64,000 nucleotides of DNA from an uncultured Paracoccaceae bacterium (lineage in GTDB: Bacteria; Pseudomonadota; Alphaproteobacteria; Rhodobacterales; Rhodobacteraceae), in contig CAJWHE010000004.1 in NCBI GenBank assembly GCA_913041145.1, positions 23,733-87,732 on the forward strand, read 5' to 3'. Each line of letters begins with the position of its first letter. The stretch's first letter is position 1. The position numbers and the translations under genes are program-made. The notes below the pieces were generated by a model. It saw only the letters and a program-made list of their open reading frames with translations, had not been told where the DNA came from and searched no databases. Below, in pieces: positions 9,557-20,546 of this stretch.

Positions 9557-10303
9557 TTGTTAAACTCTATAAGTCATGGAAAAAAGTCTAAAGGTCCCCC
9601 ATTAATTATTCTCCATGGGCTTTTTGGATCTGCTAATAATTGGAGTTCAATCGCCAGAGCAATGTCCGACCAAAGACACGTAATTTGCATAGACTTGAGA
9701 AATCACGGCAACAGTCCTTGGCATTCAACTCATAGCTATGACGATTTAGCTACGGATGTTGCTATGACACTAGATGAACCAGCAGATATTATTGGACACT
9801 CAATGGGCGGTAAGGCTGCCATGGTTCTAGCTCTTAGGTACCCTCAGTTAGTTAACAAATTAATCATAGCAGATATATCACCCATCCGCTATAATCAGTC
9901 CCAAATATCCATCATCAATGCGTTATTAGCTATTAACTTACATATAGCCGAAAGCCGCACAGAAGTGATGTCTCAAATGCTCACTATAGAGCCTGACCTT
10001 AGAGCATTCTTAGCTCAGTCTATAAATATAAAAGAAAAGGTATGGCGAATAAACTTAAAAACCCTAAAAAAAGATATGAACAAAATTGTCGGGTTCCCAA
10101 ATTTTAAGGCAGAATTCACCGGAAAGACTCTGTTTATAACTGGAGAAAAATCTAATTATACGCATGAAAGCCATAAACCAAACATCAGAAGACTTTTTCC
10201 AAATAGTAGTTTTATAAGCATCCAAAATGCTGGTCACTGGTTACACGTAGAAAAACCGCTGGAGTTTAAGGATATTACTAAAACATTTCTAAATGAAAAG
10301 TAG
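9557..10303 (+). CDS. Alpha/beta-fold hydrolase (YbfF-like esterase)
   Basis: This 248-residue cytoplasmic hydrolase has oxyanion loop ILHGLFGSANNW, nucleophile elbow GHSMGG (Ser82) and catalytic His227 (GHWLHVE). IDLRNHGNSPW is typical of the YbfF-type esterase group, which cleaves acyl esters or acyl-CoA; the substrate here is unknown. I place the start at the TTG at 9557, because AGGAGA sits 7 bases before it and the family N-terminus begins about there. A TTG at 9515 would add 14 residues with no ribosome site. It is divergent from the dehydrogenase at 8400 and convergent with lepA. Confidence 0.87.
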   Translation: MLNSISHGKKSKGPPLIILHGLFGSANNWSSIARAMSDQRHVICIDLRNHGNSPWHSTHSYDDLATDVAMTLDEPADIIGHSMGGKAAMVLALRYPQLVNKLIIADISPIRYNQSQISIINALLAINLHIAESRTEVMSQMLTIEPDLRAFLAQSINIKEKVWRINLKTLKKDMNKIVGFPNFKAEFTGKTLFITGEKSNYTHESHKPNIRRLFPNSSFISIQNAGHWLHVEKPLEFKDITKTFLNEK

Positions 10304-10325
10304 ATTCTGTAGTTTTAAAAGTTTG

Positions 10326-12125
10326 TTAATTATCCATTTTAAGCGCCGAAATAAACGCTTCCTGAGGTATATTAACTTTACCAAACTGTCGCATCTTTTT
10401 CTTACCAGCCTTCTGTTTCTCAAGTAACTTCTTTTTGCGTGTTACATCACCACCATAACACTTTGCTGTAACGTCCTTACGCATTGCAGCCAATGTTTCT
10501 CTTGCCACAATCCTTCCACCAATTGCTGCCTGTATAGGGATCTTAAACATATGACGAGGAATCAAATCTTTTAATTTCTCACACATCATCCGACCTCTTT
10601 GTTCGGCTCTATCTCTATGAACCATAATACTTAAAGCATCTACGGGCTCTTCATTAACTAAAACTTGCAATTTCACGAGATTATCAGTTCTATACTCAAG
10701 CATCTGGTAGTCAAAAGATGCATAACCTTTCGATATACTTTTAAGCCTGTCGTAAAAGTCGAAAACAACCTCATTTAGAGGGAGGTCGTAAACAACCATT
10801 GCTCTAGATCCGGCATAGGTTAGTTCCAATTGAATCCCTCTACGGTCCTGACAGAGCTTTAAGACATCTCCCAGATACTCATCTGGCACTAAAATAGTTG
10901 CTTTTATTCTTGGTTCTTCCATATGGTCAACATGTGTTAAATCTGGCATGTCAGCCGGATTATGTAGTTCAATAAACTCTCCATCTCTCATATAAATATG
11001 ATAAATTACTGATGGTGCTGTTGTTATTAATTCGATATCAAACTCCCGCTCTACACGATCTCGTACAACCTCGAGATGTAACAAACCTAAAAATCCACAC
11101 CGAAAGCCGAAACCTAATGCTGCTGAGGTCTCCATTTCATATGAAAACGACGCATCATTAAGAGATAATTTCTCTATAGAACTCCTTAAGTCCTCAAACA
11201 GCGATGAGTCTATAGGAAATAGTCCACAAAAAACGACAGGTTGAGACGGCTTAAACCCATCCAAAGCCACAAGAGTACCATTTTTTTCATGCGTAATTGT
11301 ATCACCAACCCTAGTATCTCTTACCTGTTTGATTGATGCAGTAATAAAACCAATCTCTCCAGGTCCCAGCAAATCAACAGCTTCCATTTCTGGTCTGAAT
11401 ACTCCAATTTTTTCAACATGATGAACAGAATTATTTGACATCATCCTAACTCGGTCTCCTTTTTTTAAGAAGCCGTCGATTACTCGGACTAAAACAATTA
11501 CTCCAAGATAGGCATCGTACCAAGAATCTACCAACATAGCCTTGAGAGGCGCTTTTGAGTCTCCAAGAGGTGGCGGAAGCATAGAAATTATGGCTTCCAA
11601 CGTCTGATGGATTCCTTGTCCAGTTTTAGCTGATACGAAGATAGCACCTGAAGCATCAATACCAATTACATCTTCTATCTGCTCTGCAACTTTGTCGCAA
11701 TCGCTTGCTGGTAGATCAATCTTATTTAAGATTGGAACTATTTCGTGATCAGCATCAATAGCTTGATAAACATTCGCTAATGTCTGCGCTTCTACGCCTT
11801 GGGTGCTATCCACTACCAATAATGATCCCTCAACAGCACGCATTGATCTGCTTACTTCATACGCAAAATCAACATGACCAGGTGTGTCAATTAAATTTAG
11901 AACATAGTCTTGGCCGTCATCAGAAAGATAATCTAATCTAACAGTATTTGCCTTTATTGTAATTCCCCGCTCCCTCTCAATATCCATAGTATCAAGAAGT
12001 TGCTCTTTCATATCTCTTTGACTAACCGTTCCAGTTTCTTGAATAAGCCTATCAGCCAGGGTTGATTTCCCATGATCAATGTGCGCCACAATAGAAAAAT
12101 TTCTAATTTTTGATAAATCTGTCAT
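10326..12125 (-). CDS. lepA: Elongation factor 4 (LepA), ribosome back-translocating GTPase
   Basis: This 599-residue translational GTPase has G1 AHIDHGKST at about 14-22, G3 DTPGHVDF and G4 NKID. The LepA-specific C-terminal domain ends with [22 protein letters not shown]. LepA acts on stalled or mistranslocated ribosomes and in 30S biogenesis. Length and motifs are canonical. It starts at an ATG ([20 protein letters not shown]). It is transcribed away from the small copper-chaperone/rpmB group, with a 23-base gap to the convergent esterase. Confidence 0.98.
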   Translation of the reverse strand: MTDLSKIRNFSIVAHIDHGKSTLADRLIQETGTVSQRDMKEQLLDTMDIERERGITIKANTVRLDYLSDDGQDYVLNLIDTPGHVDFAYEVSRSMRAVEGSLLVVDSTQGVEAQTLANVYQAIDADHEIVPILNKIDLPASDCDKVAEQIEDVIGIDASGAIFVSAKTGQGIHQTLEAIISMLPPPLGDSKAPLKAMLVDSWYDAYLGVIVLVRVIDGFLKKGDRVRMMSNNSVHHVEKIGVFRPEMEAVDLLGPGEIGFITASIKQVRDTRVGDTITHEKNGTLVALDGFKPSQPVVFCGLFPIDSSLFEDLRSSIEKLSLNDASFSYEMETSAALGFGFRCGFLGLLHLEVVRDRVEREFDIELITTAPSVIYHIYMRDGEFIELHNPADMPDLTHVDHMEEPRIKATILVPDEYLGDVLKLCQDRRGIQLELTYAGSRAMVVYDLPLNEVVFDFYDRLKSISKGYASFDYQMLEYRTDNLVKLQVLVNEEPVDALSIMVHRDRAEQRGRMMCEKLKDLIPRHMFKIPIQAAIGGRIVARETLAAMRKDVTAKCYGGDVTRKKKLLEKQKAGKKKMRQFGKVNIPQEAFISALKMDN

Positions 12126-12253
12126 GATCGACGCATATGAGATATGGAGAAGTCTGGGTCAAGTCCCAACACTATTTTTTTAAAAAAAATATTATTAGAG
12201 ATATAACAAATTTTTATCAAAGAAAACCACAATTAGTAGATTTTTAAGTTATC

Positions 12254-12679
12254 CTATTGAACAATTAGGGTAGTTTCTATTTCACCAAAGCTCTCAAAAT
12301 TTAACCAAATTTTTAAACTATCACCAGTCAAAATTGGTTTATTTGGACCCATCAGCATTAAGTGCTTACCACCCGATGCAAGGGTGACCTCTTCTCCCTT
12401 GGAAAACTTTATTCCCATCATTAAATGCTTCATTTTAACAACACCATCAGTAGACGTTATTGTGTCATGCAACATTGCTTTTTTAAAGTCTAACGTTCTA
12501 ACAGAAATTAATCTATCCGCACCGTCAGTATCATTTACTATAGTCATGAACACAGCAGCAGCCTTACCCATTCCACCCGAAACTTTTATTGATGAATTGC
12601 TTATTATGACTTCAGCAACTACACTCTTAGAGAAGCACATAACTGTGAAGAAAAAAGATAAGAAAATGGTTTTAAACAT
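12254..12679 (-). CDS. Periplasmic copper chaperone, PCu(A)C family
   Basis: This 141-residue protein has an N-terminal signal peptide (MFKTIFLSFFFTVMCFSKSVVA). The copper(I)-binding set is His71, Met83, His106 and Met108 (HLM), the H-M-H-M pattern of this family. PCu(A)C proteins deliver copper to the CuA or CuB site of cytochrome c oxidase in the periplasm. It lies just downstream of rpmB on the same strand (43 bases), though whether they share a transcript is unclear. No oxidase assembly genes are in this window. Confidence 0.88.
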   Translation of the reverse strand: MFKTIFLSFFFTVMCFSKSVVAEVIISNSSIKVSGGMGKAAAVFMTIVNDTDGADRLISVRTLDFKKAMLHDTITSTDGVVKMKHLMMGIKFSKGEEVTLASGGKHLMLMGPNKPILTGDSLKIWLNFESFGEIETTLIVQ

Positions 12680-12722
12680 ATTATAAATCTTACTTTGGTC
12701 TCTATAACAATCTATTCTCTAC

Positions 12723-13013
12723 TTATACTGAAGCTAATCTTGCTTTCTCAATGTCTCTTTTAACTTTTTGAGCTTTTAAGGATAAAATCTCTGGTTTAGC
12801 TTTAGACATAAAACTATCTAAACCACCTCTATGGTCAACAGTTCTCAAAGCAGCTGCTGATATTCGAAATTTAAATGATCGCCCAAGAGCTTCTGAAATC
12901 AAAGTAACATCATTTAGATTAGGTAAGAATTTTCTCTTTGTTCTATTCTTAGCATGGCTAACATTATTACCAGACATTGGTCCTTTAGCTGTAAATTCAC
13001 AAACTCTCGCCAT
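12723..13013 (-). CDS. rpmB: 50S ribosomal protein L28
   Basis: This 96-residue ribosomal protein has the diagnostic start [21 protein letters not shown] and the L28 core [12 protein letters not shown], with [20 protein letters not shown]. The length of about 96 is typical of alphaproteobacterial L28. It is a single gene here and is not paired with rpmG, as it is in some bacteria. The start is the ATG at 13011-13013. Confidence 0.98.
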   Translation of the reverse strand: MARVCEFTAKGPMSGNNVSHAKNRTKRKFLPNLNDVTLISEALGRSFKFRISAAALRTVDHRGGLDSFMSKAKPEILSLKAQKVKRDIEKARLASV

Positions 13014-13122
13014 AGTCTTTCCCTTTAATTCTAAGTTTACTCAGATGTGTTTGATAGTGATCGTAGCCATTACTAGCACTGAGCTAATTCGTCAAGTAAT
13101 GAGTATCAGAAATTCATAGATA

Positions 13123-14103
13123 TTACTTATTAAACGATTCAATTATTTTTTTTGCAGCAGAGTCTGGTGATAACTCGTTAAGTGCTACTTTTTTTGATAA
13201 GATTTTCATCTGTTTTTTTACATCAGGTTTATTATTCATCTCATTAATTATCCTATTTTGGACTTCATTTTTAAACCAATGCACTGCCTGTGCCTCACGA
13301 CGTTTTAACCAGCTCCCACTTTCTTTTCTCCAATCCATTAACAACTGAATATCAAGCCAAACTGTGTCAATTCCGTCACCCGAAATTGACGAGACTAGAG
13401 ACACTTTAGGAAACCCTGCTGGATCTTCTTCTCTATCTCTAAATAGCTCTAGAGCACCCGCATAATCAGCCTGAGTACGTGCTGCGGCCAACTTTAGTTC
13501 GCCATCAGCTTTGTTAACCACTATAATATCTGCAATTTCCATTATACCTCTTTTCACACCCTGCAAGTCATCTCCACCAGCGGGGGATAGTAAAAGTAAG
13601 AATAAGTCTGACATCTCAGATACCATTGTCTCTGATTGCCCCACTCCAACAGTCTCAATTATAACAACATCAAAACCTGCTGCTTCACAGATAGTTATCG
13701 ATTCTCTAGTTCTCCGCGACACTCCTCCTAAATATGTTAGAGATGGAGAGGGTCGAATAAATGCCTGCGATCGCCGACTTAATTTTTCCATACGTGTTTT
13801 GTCACCCAGAATTGAACCTCCAGACTTTATCGAACTTGGATCAATTGCTAGCACAGCTACACTCAATCCCTTTTCAATCAACATTAAACCAAACTTTTCA
13901 ATAAAAGTTGACTTCCCAACACCAGGAGTTCCAGACAATCCTATCCTTAAAGATTTGTTGTCAGATTTAGATAATAAGTCAATTAAACAGAGGGCCTCTT
14001 CTCTATGGTCTAACCGAGAGCTTTCAACAAGAGTTATCCCCTGCGCGATTGCACGCCTATCTTTCTTTAAAATCTTGTGGGCAAGTGTTCTGATTTCATT
14101 CAA
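13123..14103 (-). CDS. meaB: Methylmalonyl-CoA mutase-associated GTPase MeaB (ArgK/MeaB family)
   Basis: This 326-residue G3E-type P-loop GTPase is a chaperone that gates adenosylcobalamin loading and protects acyl-CoA mutases. Walker A GTPGVGKST is at about 58-66, followed by AVLAIDPSS, IIETVGVGQSE (switch) and NKAD. The start appears to be TTG at 14101-14103; no in-frame ATG precedes it before a stop. The cobalamin-dependent mutase it would serve is not in this window. It is divergent from the DUF3108 gene across an AT-rich gap. Confidence 0.9.
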   Translation of the reverse strand: MNEIRTLAHKILKKDRRAIAQGITLVESSRLDHREEALCLIDLLSKSDNKSLRIGLSGTPGVGKSTFIEKFGLMLIEKGLSVAVLAIDPSSIKSGGSILGDKTRMEKLSRRSQAFIRPSPSLTYLGGVSRRTRESITICEAAGFDVVIIETVGVGQSETMVSEMSDLFLLLLSPAGGDDLQGVKRGIMEIADIIVVNKADGELKLAAARTQADYAGALELFRDREEDPAGFPKVSLVSSISGDGIDTVWLDIQLLMDWRKESGSWLKRREAQAVHWFKNEVQNRIINEMNNKPDVKKQMKILSKKVALNELSPDSAAKKIIESFNK

Positions 14104-14224
14104 AGCTTTAAATCTTTCATATACAAATTAATACTCTAATAGTTATAGTCATATAAACATATATTATGCTACAATAGTCTATATTATGCCATAATTGTAT
14201 AACAGTCTGCACAGGAACGGTTCA

Positions 14225-14950
14225 ATGCGCTTTATTTTAAGTTTTTTTTTAATTTTTACCTTTGCTTGTACTGCGGCACACTCTTCCAAAAGTAATAAGG
14301 CTTTTTTTTCATTGAAAATAAAGGGTTTGAGCGTAGGAACATTATCTTTTTTAGGGACAAATGAAAATAACAACTACGAAATATCAGGAGAACTCAAAAG
14401 TGGGGGGGTCTTCAAGTTTATTAATAAACAAAGGTACAAAGCTACAGTAACAGGCACCTCAGTTAATAATAATTTTAAACCAGTTATTTATAATGAATTT
14501 AGAAATAAAAAAGGAAAGAAATCTTCTGCTAAACTTGCATATAAAAATGGTATACCTCAAATAAGGGAATACGACCCACCAAGACAAATAAAAGAAGGTT
14601 CGATAAACCCCGATACTCAAGGAGGAACCGTAGATCCTTTAACTGCCTTGTACCTCACTTTACGAGATAATTATAGCTTAAAGCCATGTCAGCTTGAGTT
14701 AGAGGTTTTTGATGGTAAACGAAAGTCGCAGGTTCGTTTGTTTCCTGAGCTCAAAAAACGAGGAGATCTCATTATGTGTATTGGAGAGTACAAAAGAGTG
14801 GCTGGTTTTTCCAAAAAAGATATGGAAGAAAAAATACGTTTTCCATTTAATATCTTTTACCAAAAAACCAATGAGCATACGTATTATGTAAAAAAACTCA
14901 TCATTGAAACAGTTTATGGCACTGCTATCTTAACAAGAAAAGCTCGGTAA
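14225..14950 (+). CDS. DUF3108 domain-containing secreted protein
   Basis: This is a predicted 241-residue exported protein. I choose the ATG at 14225 because it gives a clean signal peptide (MRFILSFFLIFTFACTAAHS) and has AGGAA about 8 bases upstream; an ORF start 30 bases earlier does not. The mature part starts with FFSLKIKGLSVGTLSF and has TQGGTVDPLTALYLTLRDN near the middle, typical of DUF3108. This family forms beta-rich periplasmic proteins of unknown function. It is highly basic. Nothing in the context sets its role. Confidence 0.75.
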   Translation: MRFILSFFLIFTFACTAAHSSKSNKAFFSLKIKGLSVGTLSFLGTNENNNYEISGELKSGGVFKFINKQRYKATVTGTSVNNNFKPVIYNEFRNKKGKKSSAKLAYKNGIPQIREYDPPRQIKEGSINPDTQGGTVDPLTALYLTLRDNYSLKPCQLELEVFDGKRKSQVRLFPELKKRGDLIMCIGEYKRVAGFSKKDMEEKIRFPFNIFYQKTNEHTYYVKKLIIETVYGTAILTRKAR

Positions 14951-15258
14951 ATATAAATATGATTTTGGTAAGTAAAAACAGCGTTAATATGTTTTAAGAG
15001 CGTGTAAGATTGTAGAAAAAATGAATTAAAGTAGCCCTGTAAGAAAATGTTACTCATATGCAATGAGCTCTATTTGACTATTAACATTCCTAATCTTTTC
15101 CTATTAAGGAGAAAAGAGACATTACTGCAGGTGATTAATGATGAAGTCTAAATGAATTCACAACTAATGTGTTTAAATATAACCATATTAATGTTAGTGC
15201 CTGACTGCAAAAATCTAGACTGCGTAAAAAACCAGAAATAACTATTAGGATCCCCATT
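14951..15258 (+). promoter_or_regulatory. 308-base gene-free leader upstream of valS
   Basis: This is the only gap over 300 bases in the window. It contains no ORF above about ten codons. An imperfect hairpin lies at 15094-15117: TCTTTTCC, a 6-base loop, then GG, a 2-base bulge and AAAAGA. Its right arm contains the Shine-Dalgarno-like AAGGAG (15106-15111), which is not followed by a long reading frame. A few very short frames follow, for example GTG at 15131 (6 codons). I do not recognise a T-box (no UGGNACCGCG-like element) or a known riboswitch. Confidence 0.3.
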
Positions 15259-17979
15259 ATGGCGATGGAAAAAACTTTTAATTCAAATACAGCTGAAGCG
15301 AGAATTTACTCTAAATGGGAAAATGACGGTTGTTTCAAGGCTGGTGCTAATGCCAGTAAAAATGACACGTTCTGTATTATGATACCTCCACCAAATGTCA
15401 CAGGCATACTTCATATGGGGCATGCTTTTAACAATACGCTACAAGATATCTTAGTAAGGTGGCATCGTATGCGAGGATACGATACTCTTTGGCAACCAGG
15501 ACAAGATCACGCTGGCATTGCAACACAAATGGTAGTGGAGCGGCAACTTGCAAAAGATAAATTACCATCACGCAAAGAACTGGGTCGCGATCTTTTTTTA
15601 GAAAAAGTTTGGGAATGGAAAGAACAGTCTGGAGGAACTATAATTGACCAGTTAAAAAGACTGGGGGCGTCCTGTGATTGGTCCAGAAATGCTTTTACAA
15701 TGGATGAAAACTTCCAGAAAGCAGTCATAAAAGTCTTTGTAGAAATGTATAATAAAGGTCTGATTTATCGAGGTACAAGATTAGTAAATTGGGACCCAAA
15801 ATTTGAAACAGCTATATCAGACTTAGAAGTAGAAAATATTGAAGTTGATGGGAAATTTTTTCACTTCAAATACTTACTAGCAAATAATGAAACCTATAAA
15901 TTTATTGAAAAAGACGAAAATGGGAAAATCATTCTTGAGGAAGAGCGTAACTACATAGCAATAGCGACAACTCGCCCGGAAACAATGTTAGGAGATGGAG
16001 CCGTAGCTGTTCATCCTTCAGATGAGCGCTACAAGAGTCTAATAGGTAAAATGTTACATTTACCGTTATGCGATAGGTTAATTCCAATAATAGAAGATGA
16101 ATACCCTGACCCTAATTTTGGCTCTGGAGCAGTAAAAATAACAGGTGCTCATGATTTTAATGATTACGATGTCGCCAAACGAAATAATATACCACTTTAC
16201 CCACTTTTAGATACAAAAGGAAACTTAAGAGATGATAATTCTGTCGAAAATACTGTTCCTAAAAAGTATCAAGGGCTAGATAGGTTCGTTGCACGAGAAC
16301 GCATAGTAAATGATATGGATGTACTAAACTTAACAATAAAAATCGAAGATAAAAAAATTATGCAACCGGTAGGAGACCGGTCAAAAGTGGTTATCGAGCC
16401 AATGCTGACTAATCAATGGTTTGTAGATACTAAGGAAATTGTTAAACCCGCAATAGACGCCGTTAAGGTTGGTGAAACACGGATCATACCAGAAAGAGAT
16501 GAAAAGGTGTACTTTCACTGGTTAGAAAATATTGAACCTTGGTGTATAAGTAGACAACTATGGTGGGGGCATCAAATTCCTGTGTGGTTTGACACAGATG
16601 GAAACGAATACTGTGCCGCTTCTGAGGAAGAGGCTCAAGCAATGGCCCCTGAAAAAGTCCTTACTCGCGATCCAGATGTATTAGACACCTGGTTTTCTTC
16701 AGGAATATGGCCTATTGGTACTCTAGGTTGGCCAGAAGATACCAAAGAATTAAAAAAGTATTATCCAACAAATGTATTAGTAACTGGCTTTGATATTATC
16801 TTCTTTTGGGTGGCCAGAATGATGATGATGCAGTATGTCATCATGGACCAGAAACCCTTTAGTACGGTTTATGTTCATGCTCTGGTGAGGGATGAAGCAG
16901 GACAGAAAATGTCTAAATCTTCAGGAAATGTCTTAGATCCGATAGAATTAATTGAAGAATACGGAGCCGATTCAGTGCGCTTCACATTAACAGCAATGGC
17001 GGCAATGGGAAGAGATCTTAAACTGAGCACCCAAAGAATTGCCGGTTATCGCAACTTTGGGACAAAACTTTGGAATGCTGCACGTTTTGCAGAAATGAAT
17101 GGATGTGAGCTTCAAGATAGTTTTTCTCCTACCAAAGTTACACACAACGTTAATAAATGGATTGTTGGTGAAACAGGGAAAGTTCGTGAACTCACAGATA
17201 GCTCACTGGTTAACTACAGGTTTAATGATGTGGCTAATGGTTTATACGCCTTCGTTTGGGGTAAAGTTTGTGATTGGTACGTAGAGTTTTCAAAGCCACT
17301 TTTAAATAACGAGGATCAATCTGTAGTTGATGAGACCAAAAACACCTTAGCTTGGGTTTTAAATCAATGCCTTATTCTACTGCATCCTGTAATGCCTTTT
17401 ATAACTGAGGAATTATGGTCTTTGGTTGGGAAACATCAAAAACTATTAATTCATACTGACTGGCCAACTTATGGTACGGAGTTGATTGATAGCGTTGCAG
17501 ATCAAGAAATGAATTGGGCTATAAACCTTATAGAGAATATCAGGTCTATTAGAGGAGAAATGAATGTTCCTGCAGGTTTAAAAATTCCTTTAATAATGAT
17601 CAGCCTTGATGTCTCTAAAAGACCTGGTTGGGATTTTAACACTAACTTGATTATGAAGTTAGCTAGAATTGAAAAAATAACCGAAAATGCTAAGCTTCCA
17701 AAGGGTTGTGTAAACATAACTGTAGTTGGTGGTGAATTTGCTCTTCCATTAGCTGAAATTATTGATATCTCTGAAGAAAAGAAAAGATTAGAAAAAAATC
17801 TGACCAAAATTGAAAATGAGTTAAAATCCATCAATGGGCGTTTAGAAAATAATAAGTTTTTAGAAAGTGCTCCAGAGAGCGTCGTAGCTCAAACAAAAAT
17901 TGATAATAACTTGAAACAGGAAGAATTTGAAAAGATAACAAATGCTATTGCTAGGCTAAGAAATATAGAGGAGGCGTAA
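15259..17979 (+). CDS. valS: Valine--tRNA ligase
   Basis: This 906-residue class Ia synthetase charges tRNA-Val. [15 protein letters not shown] contains the HIGH signature (HMGH, 52-55) and KMSKS is at 550-554. The CP1 editing domain includes [10 protein letters not shown], and GCPV-like zinc ligands are absent. A C-terminal coiled-coil arm (about 830-900, [18 protein letters not shown]) is present. The start ATG at 15259 has AGGA upstream. It is followed 3 bases later by an aminotransferase gene, so the two are probably cotranscribed. Confidence 0.98.
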   Translation: MAMEKTFNSNTAEARIYSKWENDGCFKAGANASKNDTFCIMIPPPNVTGILHMGHAFNNTLQDILVRWHRMRGYDTLWQPGQDHAGIATQMVVERQLAKDKLPSRKELGRDLFLEKVWEWKEQSGGTIIDQLKRLGASCDWSRNAFTMDENFQKAVIKVFVEMYNKGLIYRGTRLVNWDPKFETAISDLEVENIEVDGKFFHFKYLLANNETYKFIEKDENGKIILEEERNYIAIATTRPETMLGDGAVAVHPSDERYKSLIGKMLHLPLCDRLIPIIEDEYPDPNFGSGAVKITGAHDFNDYDVAKRNNIPLYPLLDTKGNLRDDNSVENTVPKKYQGLDRFVARERIVNDMDVLNLTIKIEDKKIMQPVGDRSKVVIEPMLTNQWFVDTKEIVKPAIDAVKVGETRIIPERDEKVYFHWLENIEPWCISRQLWWGHQIPVWFDTDGNEYCAASEEEAQAMAPEKVLTRDPDVLDTWFSSGIWPIGTLGWPEDTKELKKYYPTNVLVTGFDIIFFWVARMMMMQYVIMDQKPFSTVYVHALVRDEAGQKMSKSSGNVLDPIELIEEYGADSVRFTLTAMAAMGRDLKLSTQRIAGYRNFGTKLWNAARFAEMNGCELQDSFSPTKVTHNVNKWIVGETGKVRELTDSSLVNYRFNDVANGLYAFVWGKVCDWYVEFSKPLLNNEDQSVVDETKNTLAWVLNQCLILLHPVMPFITEELWSLVGKHQKLLIHTDWPTYGTELIDSVADQEMNWAINLIENIRSIRGEMNVPAGLKIPLIMISLDVSKRPGWDFNTNLIMKLARIEKITENAKLPKGCVNITVVGGEFALPLAEIIDISEEKKRLEKNLTKIENELKSINGRLENNKFLESAPESVVAQTKIDNNLKQEEFEKITNAIARLRNIEEA

Positions 17980-17982
17980 ATT

Positions 17983-19098
17983 ATGACTGGAAATACGATT
18001 AAATTCACACCCCTCATGGACAGCCTTCCAAGTTCTGTCCCATTTGTAGGTCCTGAGACGCAAGAACGATTCCGTTCGTCTAAGTTTTTAGCAAGACTCG
18101 GGGCAAACGAAAATGTCTTTGGACCCTCCCCCTTTGCCATAAAAGCCATGCAACAAGAATCAAAAAACCTTTGGATGTATGGAGACCCTGAAAATCATGA
18201 TTTAAAAGAGGCACTTGCTGCTCATCATCAAATAAATAAAAATGAGATCATAATCGGGGAAGGTATAGATGGATTATTAGGTTACCTTGCTCGAATGCTC
18301 ATTAAACCTGGAGATACTGTAGTAACTTCTAACGGAGCATATCCGACCTTTAACTTTCATGTATCAGGGTACGGCGGAGTTTTGCACAAAGTTCCTTACA
18401 AAAACGATATGGAAGATCCTGACGCTTTAATAAACAAAGCAGTAGATGTAGGGGCAAAACTTATCTACCTTGCTAATCCAGACAATCCAATGGGAACATG
18501 CCACTCGAAGACAGTGATAACAAAACTAATTAACTCAGTGCCAGATGGGTGCCTTCTTATTTTAGACGAAGCTTATATAGAGTTTGCGGACAAAGACGTG
18601 GCTCCTAAGCTAGATCCAAGTTCTTCAAAAGTAATACGAATGCGCACTTTTTCTAAAGGTTATGGACTTGCAGGTGCGCGAATAGGCTACGGCATTGGAC
18701 ATCAAGAGTTAATCAAGGGTTTCGATAAAATTCGTAATCACTTCGGTGTAAGTAGAATTTCTCAAATTGGTGCCCTCCATGCCCTTTTAGACCAAGATCA
18801 CCTAGATAAGACAATTTTATTAGTAAAAGAATCTAGGGATAAAATAGCTAAGATAGCAATAAAGAATGGGCTAAAGCCTATTCCATCCTCTGCTAATTTT
18901 GTTTGTATCGACTGTAATTCAGATGGAGATTTTGCACGCAAACTTCTTGGACAATTAATAGATAATGGAATATTTGTCAGAATGCCGTTTGTAATGCCAC
19001 AAGATAGGGCAATCCGAATTAGCTGTGGGACAAACAAGGATCTCGAACTTTTAGGGCAAATATTACCTCGTGCCCTGTCAGTTATCCGCACAAATTAA
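17983..19098 (+). CDS. PLP-dependent aminotransferase, class I/II (histidinol-phosphate aminotransferase-like)
   Basis: This 371-residue fold-type I aminotransferase has a PLP-binding Lys225 within RTFSKGYGLAGARIGYG. LANPDNPMGTCHS and ILDEAYIEF are typical of the HisC-like group. It could be histidinol-phosphate aminotransferase or a related aromatic/broad transaminase; histidine-pathway genes are not adjacent, so no symbol is assigned. The start ATG has an excellent GAGGAGG and lies 3 bases after valS. Its 3' end overlaps the convergent class V aminotransferase by 21 bases. Confidence 0.85.
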   Translation: MTGNTIKFTPLMDSLPSSVPFVGPETQERFRSSKFLARLGANENVFGPSPFAIKAMQQESKNLWMYGDPENHDLKEALAAHHQINKNEIIIGEGIDGLLGYLARMLIKPGDTVVTSNGAYPTFNFHVSGYGGVLHKVPYKNDMEDPDALINKAVDVGAKLIYLANPDNPMGTCHSKTVITKLINSVPDGCLLILDEAYIEFADKDVAPKLDPSSSKVIRMRTFSKGYGLAGARIGYGIGHQELIKGFDKIRNHFGVSRISQIGALHALLDQDHLDKTILLVKESRDKIAKIAIKNGLKPIPSSANFVCIDCNSDGDFARKLLGQLIDNGIFVRMPFVMPQDRAIRISCGTNKDLELLGQILPRALSVIRTN

Positions 19099-20277
19099 AG
19101 ACGCTGCTTCTAGAGCACCATTGCCATGTGGAATTTTTAAAGATTTCAAGCCTGCATCAATAGCCCCTAAAGTTCCTAAGACCATATGAGCATTTAAATG
19201 TCCCATATGCCCAATTCGAAAAAATCCGTGCCATGCTGGATCATTAGGATCAGCCATTCCAATACCAATACCAAGTGTAACTCCAGTGTTTTCAGTTAAC
19301 CAATTACGCAACTTAGTTCCAAATAACGGATCAATTCTAACAGCAGTTACAGCATGGCTTCTATCCTTTGGTTCTTTAATGTTTAGTTCTAGAGAACCTT
19401 CAGAGCTCCATCTGTCTAAAGCTGACCATATTGAATTTGCAAGGATTTTATGTCTTTTCCAAACCAAATCTAACCCCTCTTCATGTACAATCATAGTCAG
19501 AGCTTCTCGCAGCCCAAGTAAATGATGCGTGGGGGCAGTGCCACAAAAGTATTCATAGAAGTTATTGGGTTGAGCCCGAGGGATCCAATCCCAATAACTT
19601 GAGACTAACTTTAAACTCTTCCTGCGATCCATAGCTTTTTCATTAAAAAACACAAAGCTCATACCCGGAGGGACCATTAACCCCTTCTGACAACCAGCCA
19701 CCATCACATCAACACCCCATGAATCCATATACATTTCATCACATCCTAGACATGCTATACTATCTACCATTAATAATGCTGGGTGATTACATTTATTAAT
19801 CAACTCTCTGATGCCTAAAATATTTGTTTTAGCGCTTGTGGCAGTATCTACCTGAACAACGAGTACTGCCTTGATTTCTTTCTTCTTGTCTTCATTTAGT
19901 ATCTGTTCAACAGTTTCAACTTCAACTACACTTCTGTGTCCAAAGTCGACTAATTTAACCTCTAGACCTCTCTGTTTTGCCATCTCTGCCCAGCTATGTC
20001 CAAAGCGTCCTGTCGCCAACACGAGGATATTGTCTCCTAAAGCCAATACGTTAGCTAGAGAAGCTTCCCAAGCAGCGTGACCATTACCAATATACATAGC
20101 AACGTAACCATCAGTCTTAGCAATTTTTTTTAAATCGGGCACAAGACTGTCAGTAGTATCTAATAGAGATCCAACATATATATTAGGTGCTGCAGTGTGC
20201 ATCGCGTTTAATACTCGGTCAGGTATTACAGACGGCCCAGGGATCGCTAAAATATTTCTTCCATTAGCTAATGACAT
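19078..20277 (-). CDS. Class V aminotransferase, serine/alanine-glyoxylate aminotransferase family
   Basis: This 399-residue PLP enzyme begins ILAIPGPSVIPDRVLNAMH and has the PLP lysine at Lys198 (GCQKGLMVPPGMSFVFF). GNGHAAWEASLANVL is typical. The family includes serine-glyoxylate, alanine-glyoxylate and ureidoglycine-glyoxylate aminotransferases, and these cannot be told apart here. Transaminating glyoxylate to glycine would fit one-carbon and glycine metabolism (compare sarcosine oxidase at 3275-8280), but this is inference. It is convergent with the preceding aminotransferase and divergent from ygfZ. Confidence 0.85.
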   Translation of the reverse strand: MSLANGRNILAIPGPSVIPDRVLNAMHTAAPNIYVGSLLDTTDSLVPDLKKIAKTDGYVAMYIGNGHAAWEASLANVLALGDNILVLATGRFGHSWAEMAKQRGLEVKLVDFGHRSVVEVETVEQILNEDKKKEIKAVLVVQVDTATSAKTNILGIRELINKCNHPALLMVDSIACLGCDEMYMDSWGVDVMVAGCQKGLMVPPGMSFVFFNEKAMDRRKSLKLVSSYWDWIPRAQPNNFYEYFCGTAPTHHLLGLREALTMIVHEEGLDLVWKRHKILANSIWSALDRWSSEGSLELNIKEPKDRSHAVTAVRIDPLFGTKLRNWLTENTGVTLGIGIGMADPNDPAWHGFFRIGHMGHLNAHMVLGTLGAIDAGLKSLKIPHGNGALEAASLICADN

Positions 20278-20546
20278 TTTCCATTGTTTCCTTAAATCTG
20301 AATGAGTTGACAGTGTTTTATAAGTTCACCAGTTAAAGATACGATCTACAACAAAATAACAATACGATATATGACATATATACAGGTTTTCTAGAAAATA
20401 GTTTTTACCTCTGACAAAATAATAACTTGAGGGTATATTATAATATTTAGAAATATTAAATTATTTCGACTGAAAGCTATCATTATTTTTTTGCATAGCA
20501 TAGTTAAACCAAAAAATGTTATAATTCATAAGGAGGTACTTTGCTT

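Noticed and set aside
14951..15258. T-box riboswitch controlling valS
   Set aside because: No antiterminator-type conserved bulge (UGGNACCGCG-like) and no terminator hairpin with U-run was found. T-boxes are also rare outside Gram-positive bacteria.
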